Source: Ahniella affigens (GTDB taxonomy: Bacteria; Pseudomonadota; Gammaproteobacteria; Xanthomonadales; Ahniellaceae). Taken from it: a stretch of DNA of 64,000 bases. The stretch is taken from positions 4,578,501 through 4,642,500 of the forward strand of contig NZ_CP027860.1 of assembly GCF_003015185.1 (NCBI RefSeq). The letters run 5' to 3'. Of the stretch, positions 40,316-50,014 are shown piece by piece. Made by a program: the position numbers and the translations under genes. Position 1 is the first letter of the stretch, and each line of letters begins with the position of its first letter. Below the pieces are notes generated by a model. That model saw only the letters and a program-made list of their open reading frames with translations. It did not search any database and was not told where the DNA came from.

Positions 40316-42907
40316 ATGTCGTCTGCGAACACTGCTTATACGTTCTCGCTCGTCAACAACACCAATCTCAGTAGTTCGGACTATTCGCTACGCGTGCTGG
40401 GATTCAGCGTCGCCTCGGCGCTGTTTCTGCAGGACAACGGCAGTGGCGCGCTGACCTGGTCGCCCTCGCCGGCGGGGGTCAGTCTGAACGTGCCGAGCTA
40501 CGCATCCGGATCAAGCACGCTCACGTTCACGGGCGGGCTGCCGATGTTCAATGACATTCTGCTCGGCGATACGGTGACGGGCCCGGGCATCGCCAGTGGC
40601 ACCACGGTGACTGGCATCGCCATGACCATCACCTTGAGCCAGCCCTTGACCGCAACCGCCAGCGGCAACGCGACCATCAATACGCTCATCATGGTTGGCG
40701 GCACAAGCCAGACTACCTCTACGAGCGTTACGGGACTGGTCCCGCCCCCGTCGGTCGGCAACATTCGTTACGGCCAAGCCGTGAGCGGCAGCGGCATTGC
40801 GACGGGCACCACCGTCAGCGGCGTCACCGGCGATTCGAGTGTGACCCTGAGCACGGCCCCAACAGCGGGCGCGACGTTTTCGGGCACGAGTCCGTTGACG
40901 TTTTCGATCACGCCGACAGCAAGCGGTCAATCGGGCGCCACGAATCTCAGTTTGAGCAATCTGGCGAGCGTCGCTCAAGTTGCGGTCGGCAATCTGATCA
41001 CGGGCACGGGGATTCCTGCGAACACGACGATTGCCAGCATCAACAATGTCGTGATCACGCTGTCGAGCGTCATTTCGGCAAGTCAAACCAATGCGACCGT
41101 GACGTTTACACAGCAGCAAACGGGCACCTGGACCGCCGGCAGCCTGTCCATCACAGGTCTCAGTAGCACGGCCAATGTGGGTACGGGCGGCCTAGTGACC
41201 GCCCCCGGAATCGCACCCGGGACGACGATCGCAGCGGTGCTGTCGGGCACGTCGCTACAGCTATCAACCGCGACCACAGCAGCAGGCTCGGACCAAGGCG
41301 CCAACCTCAATCAAGGCACCGTAACTTTTCCGCGGCCGACCGGCGTGATTCCCAGTTACGACATCAGTGCATTTTCGAGCTTTGTGTTCGATCCGGTGTT
41401 GCAGCCTGGCGGGTTGAACGGCGCCCGCATCTATTTGTTTGTCGTGCCAAACAATTGGCCGGCCATTGCGACACAGCCTGGCTTCGCGGGGTTTCCGACG
41501 AATCCGCCCGGGTTTCCCTTTTCGTGGGCGGCGACGGGCCTTGGTATCCAGCAGCCGAATACGCCGCCGAATTCGCCGAACACCAATAGCAGCTTTCCGC
41601 CATTTTCGATTGTCGAACCCACGATCGACGCGGGCGCGACCGGCTTGCTGCATATCGACGTGCAGACCGTTGATGGCTTCACGTTTCCGTTGTCGCTCGT
41701 ATTGCTCGATGTCAATGGCAATCAACTGGGTCAGGTCGGCCAGCCGGTACCAGCCGGCGGGATCACCCGTGGCGGCATCATTGCCGCGTTTCAGCAGACG
41801 TTTGCGGCGAATACCGCGTATGGCGCATTGCTGTATGGCAGTAGCAGCGATATCGACAACCAGTATCCGGGCGTGCTGAATCCGGGGGCTTATCTCGCGG
41901 ACGGCGCCAACTCGGACAGTTCGCTGGCGTCGTTGTGGGACACCACGTTGACCACGCTATACGGGTCCGGCACGCAGCTGAACATGGTGGGCGATGACGG
42001 CAACTATTACCAGGGCCTGCCAACCACGGTCGGAACCGCCAGTGTGTTGCAATTCACTGGCTACACCGACACCGGCATGACCAATGCGAATGGCAACGTC
42101 TTCAACCTCTATAGTCCGAAAACGCCCGATCCGGCGAACACAGGCGTTGCTGCAGGCTATCAAGTGATTGCGAATGCAGGCGTCTATGCCGACACGTCGG
42201 GCGCGGTGTTCATCAAACAGACGACGTCATACACCGTACCCCCGAGCCAAGTCGCGCTTGGTTTGCAGCGCGATATCGTGTCGGCCATCAATCGTGGCAT
42301 CGCGCTGAAAGGCCCATCCGGAACAACCGGGCGCACGGCGGGCGACACGTCCGCCTATTGGGGCACCGAGACCAACTGGTACCCGGAGCCGCTCAGCAAT
42401 CAACAGGCCGCCCAGAATCAGTTTTCGTTGTTCATGCATACGGCAACGTCGAACGGCCAATTGATTTTCACAGCACCTGCTGGCCCGCCCGTAGCGATTG
42501 CCGCAGCGCCGACCGGCGCGACCGCGAGCACCGCGGGCAGCACGACCACGGCTACCTTGACGACCACATCGGCACACGGATTGGTTGTCGGCGATTGGAT
42601 CGCCGTGCAGGGCGTTGGCGTCGGCACCTACAACGGCAATTTCCAACTCACCGCCGTGCCGACTACCACCTCACTGAGCTACACATTGGGCGCAGTTTCC
42701 ACCGCACCAGCGGCGTCCGGTGGTGGCTCATTGATGGGCGGCCCGGCGGCGGTAAACAAGCAAGGGACATTGATGGGCCAGGCTTACGGCTTTGCTTATG
42801 ACGAAAGCCCGGTGCACGGACCGTTGAATCAGCCCAACGTGCCATCGAAGTTTGATCCCGCGCCCACGGGCACGGTCACCGTGCAGATTGTGTTCGGGCC
42901 CTGGTAA
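40316..42907 (+). CDS. Beta-1,3-glucanase-like (GH64-type) protein with N-terminal repeats
   Basis: 863 residues from the ATG at 40316, with GGGGAG before it. No signal peptide is visible. The first 340 residues hold four degenerate modules with the signature GxGIxxGTTxxxV...LS near residues 89, 158, 230 and 296. The rest resembles a GH64/thaumatin-like glucanase fold (SAFSSFVFDPVLQPGGLNGARIYLFV; DNQYPGVLNPGAY; LGLQRDIVSAINRGIA; YWGTETNWYPEP), interrupted around residues 725-800 by a Ser/Thr-rich beta insertion. Activity on beta-1,3-glucan is family knowledge; absence of a classical signal raises another export route or an intracellular role. Follows the AAA/TPR operon on the same strand. Confidence 0.6.
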   Translation: MSSANTAYTFSLVNNTNLSSSDYSLRVLGFSVASALFLQDNGSGALTWSPSPAGVSLNVPSYASGSSTLTFTGGLPMFNDILLGDTVTGPGIASGTTVTGIAMTITLSQPLTATASGNATINTLIMVGGTSQTTSTSVTGLVPPPSVGNIRYGQAVSGSGIATGTTVSGVTGDSSVTLSTAPTAGATFSGTSPLTFSITPTASGQSGATNLSLSNLASVAQVAVGNLITGTGIPANTTIASINNVVITLSSVISASQTNATVTFTQQQTGTWTAGSLSITGLSSTANVGTGGLVTAPGIAPGTTIAAVLSGTSLQLSTATTAAGSDQGANLNQGTVTFPRPTGVIPSYDISAFSSFVFDPVLQPGGLNGARIYLFVVPNNWPAIATQPGFAGFPTNPPGFPFSWAATGLGIQQPNTPPNSPNTNSSFPPFSIVEPTIDAGATGLLHIDVQTVDGFTFPLSLVLLDVNGNQLGQVGQPVPAGGITRGGIIAAFQQTFAANTAYGALLYGSSSDIDNQYPGVLNPGAYLADGANSDSSLASLWDTTLTTLYGSGTQLNMVGDDGNYYQGLPTTVGTASVLQFTGYTDTGMTNANGNVFNLYSPKTPDPANTGVAAGYQVIANAGVYADTSGAVFIKQTTSYTVPPSQVALGLQRDIVSAINRGIALKGPSGTTGRTAGDTSAYWGTETNWYPEPLSNQQAAQNQFSLFMHTATSNGQLIFTAPAGPPVAIAAAPTGATASTAGSTTTATLTTTSAHGLVVGDWIAVQGVGVGTYNGNFQLTAVPTTTSLSYTLGAVSTAPAASGGGSLMGGPAAVNKQGTLMGQAYGFAYDESPVHGPLNQPNVPSKFDPAPTGTVTVQIVFGPW

Positions 42908-43101
42908 CGATCAGCCGCAATGATTGTGGCGGGGCCCGATCATGCGGGTGCTCGCGCCCTATAAGGGCGGGTCCGAATCCGTTTAACCTGATCGTTCAGA
43001 CCCGCCCCAAGCCCCGTAGCAAGCCTGCCCTGGCAATCGCCAGGTGCAGGACGCCATCTTGCCGACTCAATTCCTTGAGTCGCTGATACCGCTCACCGCT
43101 A

Positions 43102-45225
43102 TCACCCGCGACGCTGGCGTGTGCTGGTCGATTTCTTGCTGGCAGCTTTTGTGGGCTTGGCAGCACCTGCCTTCGGCTTGAGCGCGCGACCCGGAGTTTT
43201 GCTGGTGCCTTTGACCGCGCCGGACTTGACCCGCTTAGGTTTGGCTGTGGTTGGTTGCGCTGGCTTGGTCTTGGCCTTTCGCTTGGGCTTGGCTCGAACG
43301 GCCGCCTTGGTTGCCGACCGCGATTTGGATTTGGGCTTAGTCTGCTGCGCGAGTTTGGCCCGTGACGAGGATGCCGTCCTGGCTTTGACCTTGGCCTTCG
43401 CCTTCGTCTTGGTTTTGGCCTTGGACCGTCGCGACCGGCGTTGCAAATCAGGCAGGTCGCCCAGGATCGTGTACGTCCATTCGAAGCTCAAACTGGTAAT
43501 GCGATCGTTGGAAGCCGTTCCCGACAAGCTCTTCAGCCTGGGTCGTACATCGCTCGAAAGTTCGGCATCGAAACGGGAGCCCAGATCACGATCGCCGCCA
43601 ATCAAGCGTTGACCAAAATTGGTTTCCAGCCACAGGCCAATGATCTCGACATTCGTACTGCCAAATGCCGCCACCACATGCTCGCCATCCCGCAAGGTGA
43701 TCTCGGTAGCATCGCCGAGTTCATGGCCGAGGCGCTTGCTGGTACCCGAGCGATGCTCAACCACGATACCGCGCAACTTGCTGTCGCCATAGAACCGAAT
43801 CTTGGATATTGATTGCTCGCCCACGAGGTCGATCGTGTCGCCAAACGGCGTGCCGTAAGGACCAAGACTAGCGGTGACGGTTCGTTCCACGGGGCGTGGC
43901 TGATTGGGGTCAAAACTCGGCCACAAATTCGCCGAGAGCAGGATGCCGTCGAGGTACGACGCATACTGCTGACGGACCGTGTTCTGCCGCCAAGCAATCA
44001 GCTTGGCCCGGAAGGCGTTCTGAACAATCGAGCTTGCGGAACCATCCTTCGGCCAGAGCCGAAGGTAGTGCTGACTGCCGTCAAAGCCATCGGTCAACAC
44101 AAAGTCGAAAATCCACTCACGTGGTCGACTCGTATGGACCCGGTACATGTGAACGTTTTGGCCAATTCGATCGATCCGCTGTTGCAGGAACTGCTGACGC
44201 ATTCGTTTGGCCGCAACAACGTAGTCGCGAATGCCTTCGCGCAAGTCCAACAAATGCGACGCGAGATTATCGTCGTGCGCGACCCCGGCAATGGCTGGAT
44301 AGAACCGAGCCCGCTCCTGCATGAGGGTGAGCTTGAGATTGCCGAGCAGCATGACAAACGGCAGGGCATTCTCCGGCTGCGAGCGCGTGAAGAAGGGTTG
44401 ATCAATCGTGTTGATGCTAATCACCAGTGCCGTCAGCGCCGCCGCCTTTTCAGTGCCCGGACTCAGGCCGTCATAACTCTTCGCCGACTTGAATGATGCC
44501 TCGACGCCATCCTGCAGGCGATTCAGCCGTTCAACGTTCAGCGCAGACTGGACATACTGTTCGACATACTGCGTGACTTGCCGCCAGACCATTTTGGGCG
44601 CCGCATCTGGCCACAAATGCCCGAGCAATCCCTTCAGGGCGCCGCCAGCCGTTGGCACCAAACCGATCGCGCCGATGGCTGCCTCGCGGATCATCTGCGA
44701 GGGCGACGAGAAGCCGGGTAACGCGCCCTGCTGGAAGTTCTCGCTCGCGACGACCAATCGGAAGTGCTGATGATCGTTATTCTGCTGCGGGTGGTCGATT
44801 CGATTGTTGGTGTACTGGACCACGTCGGCGCCGTTTTCCACGCGCCTCGCAAATACGTCCAGCACCTTGCCGCTGTTCACCGCTTGCAGATAGTAGCTGC
44901 CGTCGCCCGCATCCATGATCCGAAAGCGCTGGTTGTCGCCGCCGTTCCAAGGTTGCTGAATCGCGAGCGCACGGTCTTCCGATGTGTTGCCCCTGATGTC
45001 GAGCACAAATCCTGTGTGCCGCACGCGAAACACGTGCACGCGATTGTGGTTCTCTTCGATGCTGAACTGCTGATGCTGCTTGCGGCTGAAGTCGGTACCT
45101 GCCGCAAGCTCGTTCTGGACGATGAAATCACCCGCGTTTGTGCCCGCATTGGCGACTTCCAAGACCTTGTTGCTGTGCTTGGCGACGATGTAATAGTAAG
45201 CGCCCTGAATTGGATTGAACCCCAT
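43102..45225 (-). CDS. Chimeric lectin protein: ricin-type, Cry-toxin-like, jacalin-like, basic tail
   Basis: 707 residues from the ATG at 45225 (GGGAG just upstream). Residues 1-160: ricin-B-type beta-trefoil with repeated Q-x-W/F-like units (HQQFSIEENHN, NQRFRIMDAGDGSYYLQAVNSGKVLDV, HQHFRLV). Residues 178-430: helical region with an amphipathic start AAIGAIGLVPTAGGALKG and PFVMLLGNLKLTLMQERARFY, reminiscent of domain I of insecticidal Cry delta-endotoxins. Residues 453-587: jacalin-like lectin (GPYGTPFGDTIDL, TEITLRDGEHVVAAFG, LWLETNFGQRLIGG). Residues 597-707: Lys/Ala/Arg-rich, histone H1-like tail. No signal peptide. A carbohydrate-targeted pore-forming toxin is a reasonable inference, unproven. 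Confidence 0.6.
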   Translation of the reverse strand: MGFNPIQGAYYYIVAKHSNKVLEVANAGTNAGDFIVQNELAAGTDFSRKQHQQFSIEENHNRVHVFRVRHTGFVLDIRGNTSEDRALAIQQPWNGGDNQRFRIMDAGDGSYYLQAVNSGKVLDVFARRVENGADVVQYTNNRIDHPQQNNDHQHFRLVVASENFQQGALPGFSSPSQMIREAAIGAIGLVPTAGGALKGLLGHLWPDAAPKMVWRQVTQYVEQYVQSALNVERLNRLQDGVEASFKSAKSYDGLSPGTEKAAALTALVISINTIDQPFFTRSQPENALPFVMLLGNLKLTLMQERARFYPAIAGVAHDDNLASHLLDLREGIRDYVVAAKRMRQQFLQQRIDRIGQNVHMYRVHTSRPREWIFDFVLTDGFDGSQHYLRLWPKDGSASSIVQNAFRAKLIAWRQNTVRQQYASYLDGILLSANLWPSFDPNQPRPVERTVTASLGPYGTPFGDTIDLVGEQSISKIRFYGDSKLRGIVVEHRSGTSKRLGHELGDATEITLRDGEHVVAAFGSTNVEIIGLWLETNFGQRLIGGDRDLGSRFDAELSSDVRPRLKSLSGTASNDRITSLSFEWTYTILGDLPDLQRRSRRSKAKTKTKAKAKVKARTASSSRAKLAQQTKPKSKSRSATKAAVRAKPKRKAKTKPAQPTTAKPKRVKSGAVKGTSKTPGRALKPKAGAAKPTKAASKKSTSTRQRRG

Positions 45226-45477
45226 ACTCCCACCCCTCAAGTTTGAACGCCCGGACCGGGCGTGTCGAGCGTAGCCTCTCAGCGCCACCTTGTCTTCGGG
45301 GAGCATGGCGTCGGTACCGCAGTCCACCACGAATTTTCGAACCTGCGACCGACCAGCAATCCTCAGCCGAACGCGCGTCGATTGAAAAACCCAGTCTGGT
45401 CCACACAATTCCCGGGCTGCTCGGCGCACAATGTGATTCCATGACGCGTTTTGGCGCCCTACAGCGTTTGTCTGAAT

Positions 45478-47673
45478 ATGAAACCTCACACCGCTGCTCG
45501 ATTGTTCCTGGCGCTGCTCCTCGGCGCGCCAATGGCCCAACCCGCCCAGGCGCAGGACGTCGCCGTGTTTGCCGACAGTCTGAATGCCGGCTTCCAGAAC
45601 TGGAGTTGGGCGACCGTGAACCTCAACGTGCAGGCGCCGAACCCGGTGTATGCCGGCACGCGCTCGGCGAGCATGGAGCCAGACAGCTTTCAAGGCCTCT
45701 ACTTTCATGCCAATGCCCCGCTGAACACCGCGGGCTACACCGAGCTTCGGTTTGCGGTCCATGGCGGTGGCACCGGCGGGCAGAACGTCAATCTGGTGCT
45801 GCAGAACGGCAGCACAATCATCTACAACCAACCGCTAGCCGGTCTGGTCACTGGCGGCAGCATCGCCGCCTCGCAATGGCGGGAGGTCGTCCTGCCCTTC
45901 AGTGGGCCGGGCGCGCCGAGCGGCAGTTTCGACGGCATCATCGTGCAGGATCAGAGCGGCGGGAATCAGGGCGTGCTTTATCTCGATGAAATGCGCCTGA
46001 CCGCCGGCGTGGTGGTGCCGACAGCGGTGACGATCACAGTCGACCCGGGCGGCACGCGGCGTGCAATCAACCCAGAGATCTATGGGGTCAATTTTGGCTC
46101 GGACAGCCAGCATGCGGATTTGCATTACCCAACGCGCCGCTGGGGCGGTAACCGCACCAGTCGCTACAACTGGCAGTTTGATGTCGACAACACCGCGAAC
46201 GACTACTTCTTTCAGAACATTGCCGCTGGCGACGGCAGCAATCTGCCCAACAACGCAACGGCGAACCAGTTCGTCGTCGCAACCAAGGCGCAGGGCGGCG
46301 AACCGCTGATCACCGTTCCGACGCTCGGGTTTGTCGCCAAGGATTCGCGCGTCAAGCTCTGGAGTTTTTCGCAGGCCACCTATGGCGCGCAGACCTTGGA
46401 TGAGTGCCGCTACTACGGGCCCAATCCGCCTTTCTGGTGCACGGCCGACTCCGGCAACGGGTTGTGCACGAATGGGCCATTCTGTGTGGGCGGGAAGATT
46501 GTGGGCAACAACCCGCTCGATACGTCCAAAGCGGCGCCAGCGAGCTATGCCGCCGATTGGGTCACGCACCTGCGCGCACGGCATGGCACGGCGGCCAATG
46601 GCGGCGTCAAATATTTCGCGCTGGACAATGAGCCCATGCTCTGGGACAGCACGCATCGCGATGTGCATCCAGCCGCGCCCACCTACGACGAGGTCTGGCA
46701 GCGGGGGCGCGATCGGGCGATTGCGATCAAACAAGTCGAGCCGGATGCCAAGATTTTCGGTCCCGTGACCTGGGGCTGGTGCGACTATTGGACGAGCGCA
46801 AGCGACGCCGCGTTGGGCAATTGCTTTGAAGGCCCGGATCGCACGAACCATGGCGGCCTGCCCTTTGTGGAGTGGTATCTCGAGCGGGCCTGCACCGAAC
46901 TGGGCCCGGGCAATGTGCGCTTGATCGACTTTCTGGACCTGCATTACTACCCGCAAGCCGATCATGTGGCGGCGACCAACGATGCCGACCCGGCTGCGGA
47001 AAACCCGGATGTGCAAGCCATTCGGCTGCGCTCATTACGCGAACTCTACGACCCTGCCTACGTGAGCGAATCCTGGATTGGCGGCACCGCTTATCCCACA
47101 CCAAACCTGTTGCGCCGCGCGAAATCAGCCATCGACGCGCGTTGCCCCGGAATCAAGCTCGCGGTAACCGAGTACAAGTGGGGCCCCGACAACGGCGTCT
47201 CGGGCGCGTTGGCGCAGGCGGAGCTGCTCGCCATTTTCGGGCGCGAGGGCGTGGACTACGCGACGCGGTGGATCGCGCCGGCCGACAACTCGCTGGCCGA
47301 GCACGCGTTTCGGATGTTTCTCGACTACGACGGCGCCTTGTCGCGTGTGGTCGGCGATTCGATTCCGGCCACCAGTACGGCCACGAATGACGTCGGTGCG
47401 TACGCGATCGATCAGAACAATGGGCCCTTGTTCATCCTGGTGTTCAACCGCGACACCTTGAGCAAAGACTTGACCTTGAACCTGAACGGCCTCAATGCCA
47501 CGACTTACAGTTTGTATCGGCTCAGTGCGGCCGGCTATCAGACGGTCAGCAACAACACGGAAATCGCGGGAAGCAGCGTGAACTTCCCGAGTTTTCCGGC
47601 GCGAACGGCCAATCTGTTTGTCATTCAACGGAATGCTGTGGGCAATCTGCTGTTCGCCAATGGCTTTGAATGA
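45478..47673 (+). CDS. Secreted glycoside hydrolase family 44 glycanase
   Basis: 731 residues from the ATG at 45478, which begins a signal peptide (ARLFLALLLGAPMAQPAQAQ). Residues 30-180 resemble a carbohydrate-binding beta-sandwich. The catalytic domain carries RRWGGNRTSRYNW, acid/base Glu385 in ALDNEPMLW and nucleophile Glu565 in AVTEYKWG, the GH44 pattern for endoglucanase/xyloglucanase. A beta-sandwich and the tail NLLFANGFE end the protein. GH44 enzymes cut beta-1,4-glucans with retention. The tail recurs in the protein ending at 59695 and may be a sorting signal. Confidence 0.88.
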   Translation: MKPHTAARLFLALLLGAPMAQPAQAQDVAVFADSLNAGFQNWSWATVNLNVQAPNPVYAGTRSASMEPDSFQGLYFHANAPLNTAGYTELRFAVHGGGTGGQNVNLVLQNGSTIIYNQPLAGLVTGGSIAASQWREVVLPFSGPGAPSGSFDGIIVQDQSGGNQGVLYLDEMRLTAGVVVPTAVTITVDPGGTRRAINPEIYGVNFGSDSQHADLHYPTRRWGGNRTSRYNWQFDVDNTANDYFFQNIAAGDGSNLPNNATANQFVVATKAQGGEPLITVPTLGFVAKDSRVKLWSFSQATYGAQTLDECRYYGPNPPFWCTADSGNGLCTNGPFCVGGKIVGNNPLDTSKAAPASYAADWVTHLRARHGTAANGGVKYFALDNEPMLWDSTHRDVHPAAPTYDEVWQRGRDRAIAIKQVEPDAKIFGPVTWGWCDYWTSASDAALGNCFEGPDRTNHGGLPFVEWYLERACTELGPGNVRLIDFLDLHYYPQADHVAATNDADPAAENPDVQAIRLRSLRELYDPAYVSESWIGGTAYPTPNLLRRAKSAIDARCPGIKLAVTEYKWGPDNGVSGALAQAELLAIFGREGVDYATRWIAPADNSLAEHAFRMFLDYDGALSRVVGDSIPATSTATNDVGAYAIDQNNGPLFILVFNRDTLSKDLTLNLNGLNATTYSLYRLSAAGYQTVSNNTEIAGSSVNFPSFPARTANLFVIQRNAVGNLLFANGFE

Positions 47674-47855
47674 GCACGCGGTCGCCACATTCCGACTGCT
47701 CGTAGCGAGGCCTGAACCGCCATCCAGAATCGGCGAACACCCGGCACCTCGCCACGCCCGGTGTTCGCGGCGCTCTGGACGTTGCATTGACGCCCCGTTT
47801 GGGCACGGCTGGCATAATGCGCGGATCGCAGACCATTCGACTTCAGGTGCCCGCC

Positions 47856-48446
47856 ATGCTCACGCAACTCACGACAACGCGCTTCTGGCGCATCCTGGCC
47901 TGGGGTGGTTCGGCCGTGATCCTGCTGCTGCCAGCAGTCGCCATGCAGTTCACGACCGACGTGCAATGGACGGCCGCTGATTTTCTGGTCGCCGGGGGCA
48001 TGCTGCTGGCGGTCTGCCTGGCCTTAGAGGGTTTGCTGCGGGTCAGTCAGGACCCCTGGTATCGATTGGCGGCCGCGCTTTCGGTTCTGACGGCGCTGCT
48101 GCTGACCTGGGCCAATGCTGCTGTGGGCATCATCGGCGCCGAAACGAATCCGCAGAATCGGGTGTTTGTACTGGTGGTGCTGCTCGCGATGCTGGGCAGT
48201 CTGATCACCGGATTTCGGCCGAAGGGCATGGCGCAGACCATGTTGCTGACCGGCGTATTGCAGGCATTGATCGCGTTGGTGGCTTACGTGTCGGCATGGG
48301 GCAACATCATCGCGATCTCGGCACCTTTCGTATTGCTGTGGTGGTCGGCGGCGCTGTTGTTCCGCCTGTCTGTGCCGACCGCTACGCCCGCCGCAGAGAA
48401 TGCTGCCCACATCGCCACCGCTGACGATTCGACGCATGGGCGCTGA
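47856..48446 (+). CDS. Integral membrane protein, unknown
   Basis: 196 residues from the ATG at 47856. About six hydrophobic segments (ILAWGGSAVILLLPAVAM; FLVAGGMLLAVCLALEG; AAALSVLTALLLTWANAAVGI; VFVLVVLLAMLGSLITGF; LTGVLQALIALVAYVSAW; ISAPFVLLWWSAALLF). Overlaps the hydrolase gene by 11 bases, suggesting co-expression. An inverted repeat (CGAACACC/GGTGTTCG) lies in the gap upstream, near 47735-47770. Confidence 0.75.
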   Translation: MLTQLTTTRFWRILAWGGSAVILLLPAVAMQFTTDVQWTAADFLVAGGMLLAVCLALEGLLRVSQDPWYRLAAALSVLTALLLTWANAAVGIIGAETNPQNRVFVLVVLLAMLGSLITGFRPKGMAQTMLLTGVLQALIALVAYVSAWGNIIAISAPFVLLWWSAALLFRLSVPTATPAAENAAHIATADDSTHGR

Positions 48447-49368
48447 CTGCCACGAGGCTCGGCGCATCCAGCAATTTCAGCAGTCATTGATCAGCTGGGC
48501 CGTGCCTGTTTCCGCGGGCTACACACTGCGCGGTCAGCACAGTACGCCGAGCGGCAAGCCGGTGCTGCACTTCATTCATGGCAATGGGTATTGCGGTTTG
48601 GTGTATTCGCCGCTGCTGGCCTTGCTGTCGTTGCAGTTCGATCTGGTGTTGAGCGACATGCAAGGGCATGGCGACACGGATCACGGCGGGCGCTTTCATG
48701 GTTGGAACCGATCGGCAGAGTCGGCTCTGGAGGCTTGGCAGTTGTTGGCGCCGAGGTTTGGCACCGCACCAACTTTTGCGATGGGGCACAGCTTTGGCGG
48801 GGTTCTGACCGCATTGATGTTGGCAGCGTCACCCAGGACGTTTCGGGCTGCCGTGTTGCTCGACCCGGTGCTGTTCACACCCGCCATCATTGGCGTCATG
48901 GCCGTGTCCGAGCCACTGGGCTTGAGCAAGCTGTTCGCACTGCCAAGGCAAGCCAAACGCCGGCGTCGGCATTGGCCGGATCGCGCGGCGGCGGGCGCCC
49001 AACTCAAAGGGCGTGGCATGTTTCGTGGATGGGAGGACGTTGCGTTCGACGCCTATCTGCAGCACGCGTTGATGCCCGCGAGTGATGGCGGCGTGACGCT
49101 GAAATGTCGCCCGAGCCGCGAAGCCGAGATCTTTGCGAGCTACCCCAGACGGTTGTGGCAGCAACTCGGCAACGTGCGCACACCGGTGTCGTTGCTGTAT
49201 GGCGATCGCACGTTCGATTTTGTCGCCGCGTCCGCACAGTCCTGGACGGCACAGAACGGCAACGTGCAAGCGTTCGCAGTCGCGGGCGGCCATTGCTTTA
49301 TGCAGGAGGATGCGGCAACCACGGCCCAACACGTGCTGAAATTTCTGTCCGCGCATCTTGAAACCTGA
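48436..49368 (+). CDS. Alpha/beta hydrolase
   Basis: 310 residues from the ATG at 48436, inside the end of the previous gene. Oxyanion-hole motif HFIHGNGYCG, nucleophile elbow GHSFGG, catalytic Asp in LLYGDRTFDF and His in VAGGHCFMQED complete the triad. A cap domain lies between about 155 and 225. No signal peptide. Substrate unknown; an esterase or lipase-like activity is typical. Confidence 0.88.
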   Translation: MGADCHEARRIQQFQQSLISWAVPVSAGYTLRGQHSTPSGKPVLHFIHGNGYCGLVYSPLLALLSLQFDLVLSDMQGHGDTDHGGRFHGWNRSAESALEAWQLLAPRFGTAPTFAMGHSFGGVLTALMLAASPRTFRAAVLLDPVLFTPAIIGVMAVSEPLGLSKLFALPRQAKRRRRHWPDRAAAGAQLKGRGMFRGWEDVAFDAYLQHALMPASDGGVTLKCRPSREAEIFASYPRRLWQQLGNVRTPVSLLYGDRTFDFVAASAQSWTAQNGNVQAFAVAGGHCFMQEDAATTAQHVLKFLSAHLET

Positions 49369-49419
49369 TGCGCTCGCGCCAATGTGATTCCGTTACGCCG
49401 TTCGAGCGGAGACCCAACC

Positions 49420-49839
49420 ATGAAATACCTGCACACGATGGTCCGCGTTCGCGACCTGGACGCTTCCTTGAGGTTCTATGTCGACGCGCTCGGTCTCACC
49501 GTCCTAAAGCGCAAGGATTACCCCGAAGGCCGCTTCACACTGGTGTTTCTCGCAGCGCTTGGCGATGACGACGCGCAGATCGAATTGACGTACAACTGGG
49601 ACCCAGAAGACTACGGCACAGCCCGCAACTTCGGCCATGTCGCCTATGCCGTGCCAAACATTTACGCCGCGTGCGAGCGCCTGCAAGCTGCCGGCGTGAC
49701 CATCAATCGCCCACCACGCGATGGCCGCATGGCATTTGTGCGGTCCCCTGACTTGATCTCGATTGAGTTGCTGCAGCAGGGCGAACCGTTGCCGCCCGCC
49801 GAGCCTTGGCAGTCGATGGCGAATACGGGCCGTTGGTAG
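49420..49839 (+). CDS. gloA: Lactoylglutathione lyase (glyoxalase I)
   Basis: 139 residues from the ATG at 49420. Metal ligands are visible at His5 (YLHTMVRV), Glu near 56 (QIELTY), His74-like (FGHVAYAV) and the C-terminal Glu (ISIELLQ). DLDASLRFYVDALGL is the family signature. It converts the hemithioacetal of methylglyoxal and glutathione to S-lactoylglutathione in methylglyoxal detoxification. The length matches the small nickel-type bacterial enzyme. Confidence 0.93.
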   Translation: MKYLHTMVRVRDLDASLRFYVDALGLTVLKRKDYPEGRFTLVFLAALGDDDAQIELTYNWDPEDYGTARNFGHVAYAVPNIYAACERLQAAGVTINRPPRDGRMAFVRSPDLISIELLQQGEPLPPAEPWQSMANTGRW

Positions 49840-49906
49840 GTCGGTCGGACCAACCCGCGTCACGGTTCCAAGGGTTCTGATCGATTCGGCTGATCGATGC
49901 ATCACC

Positions 49907-49931
49907 GAAGTCCGGCATCCTGCCGGACTTC
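49907..49931. terminator. Strong hairpin between convergent genes
   Basis: A perfect 11-bp stem (GAAGTCCGGCA/TGCCGGACTTC) with a 3-base loop lies between gloA and the convergent gene at 50015. It lacks a T-run, so termination efficiency is uncertain. Confidence 0.55.
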
Positions 49932-50014
49932 GCCCCCCAATTCATCGCTGGTGTCCTGCGTTCGCGCCTTACCACGCAGCAACGTCGTCCATTCGCTGCG
50001 CGATCGGAATGACC

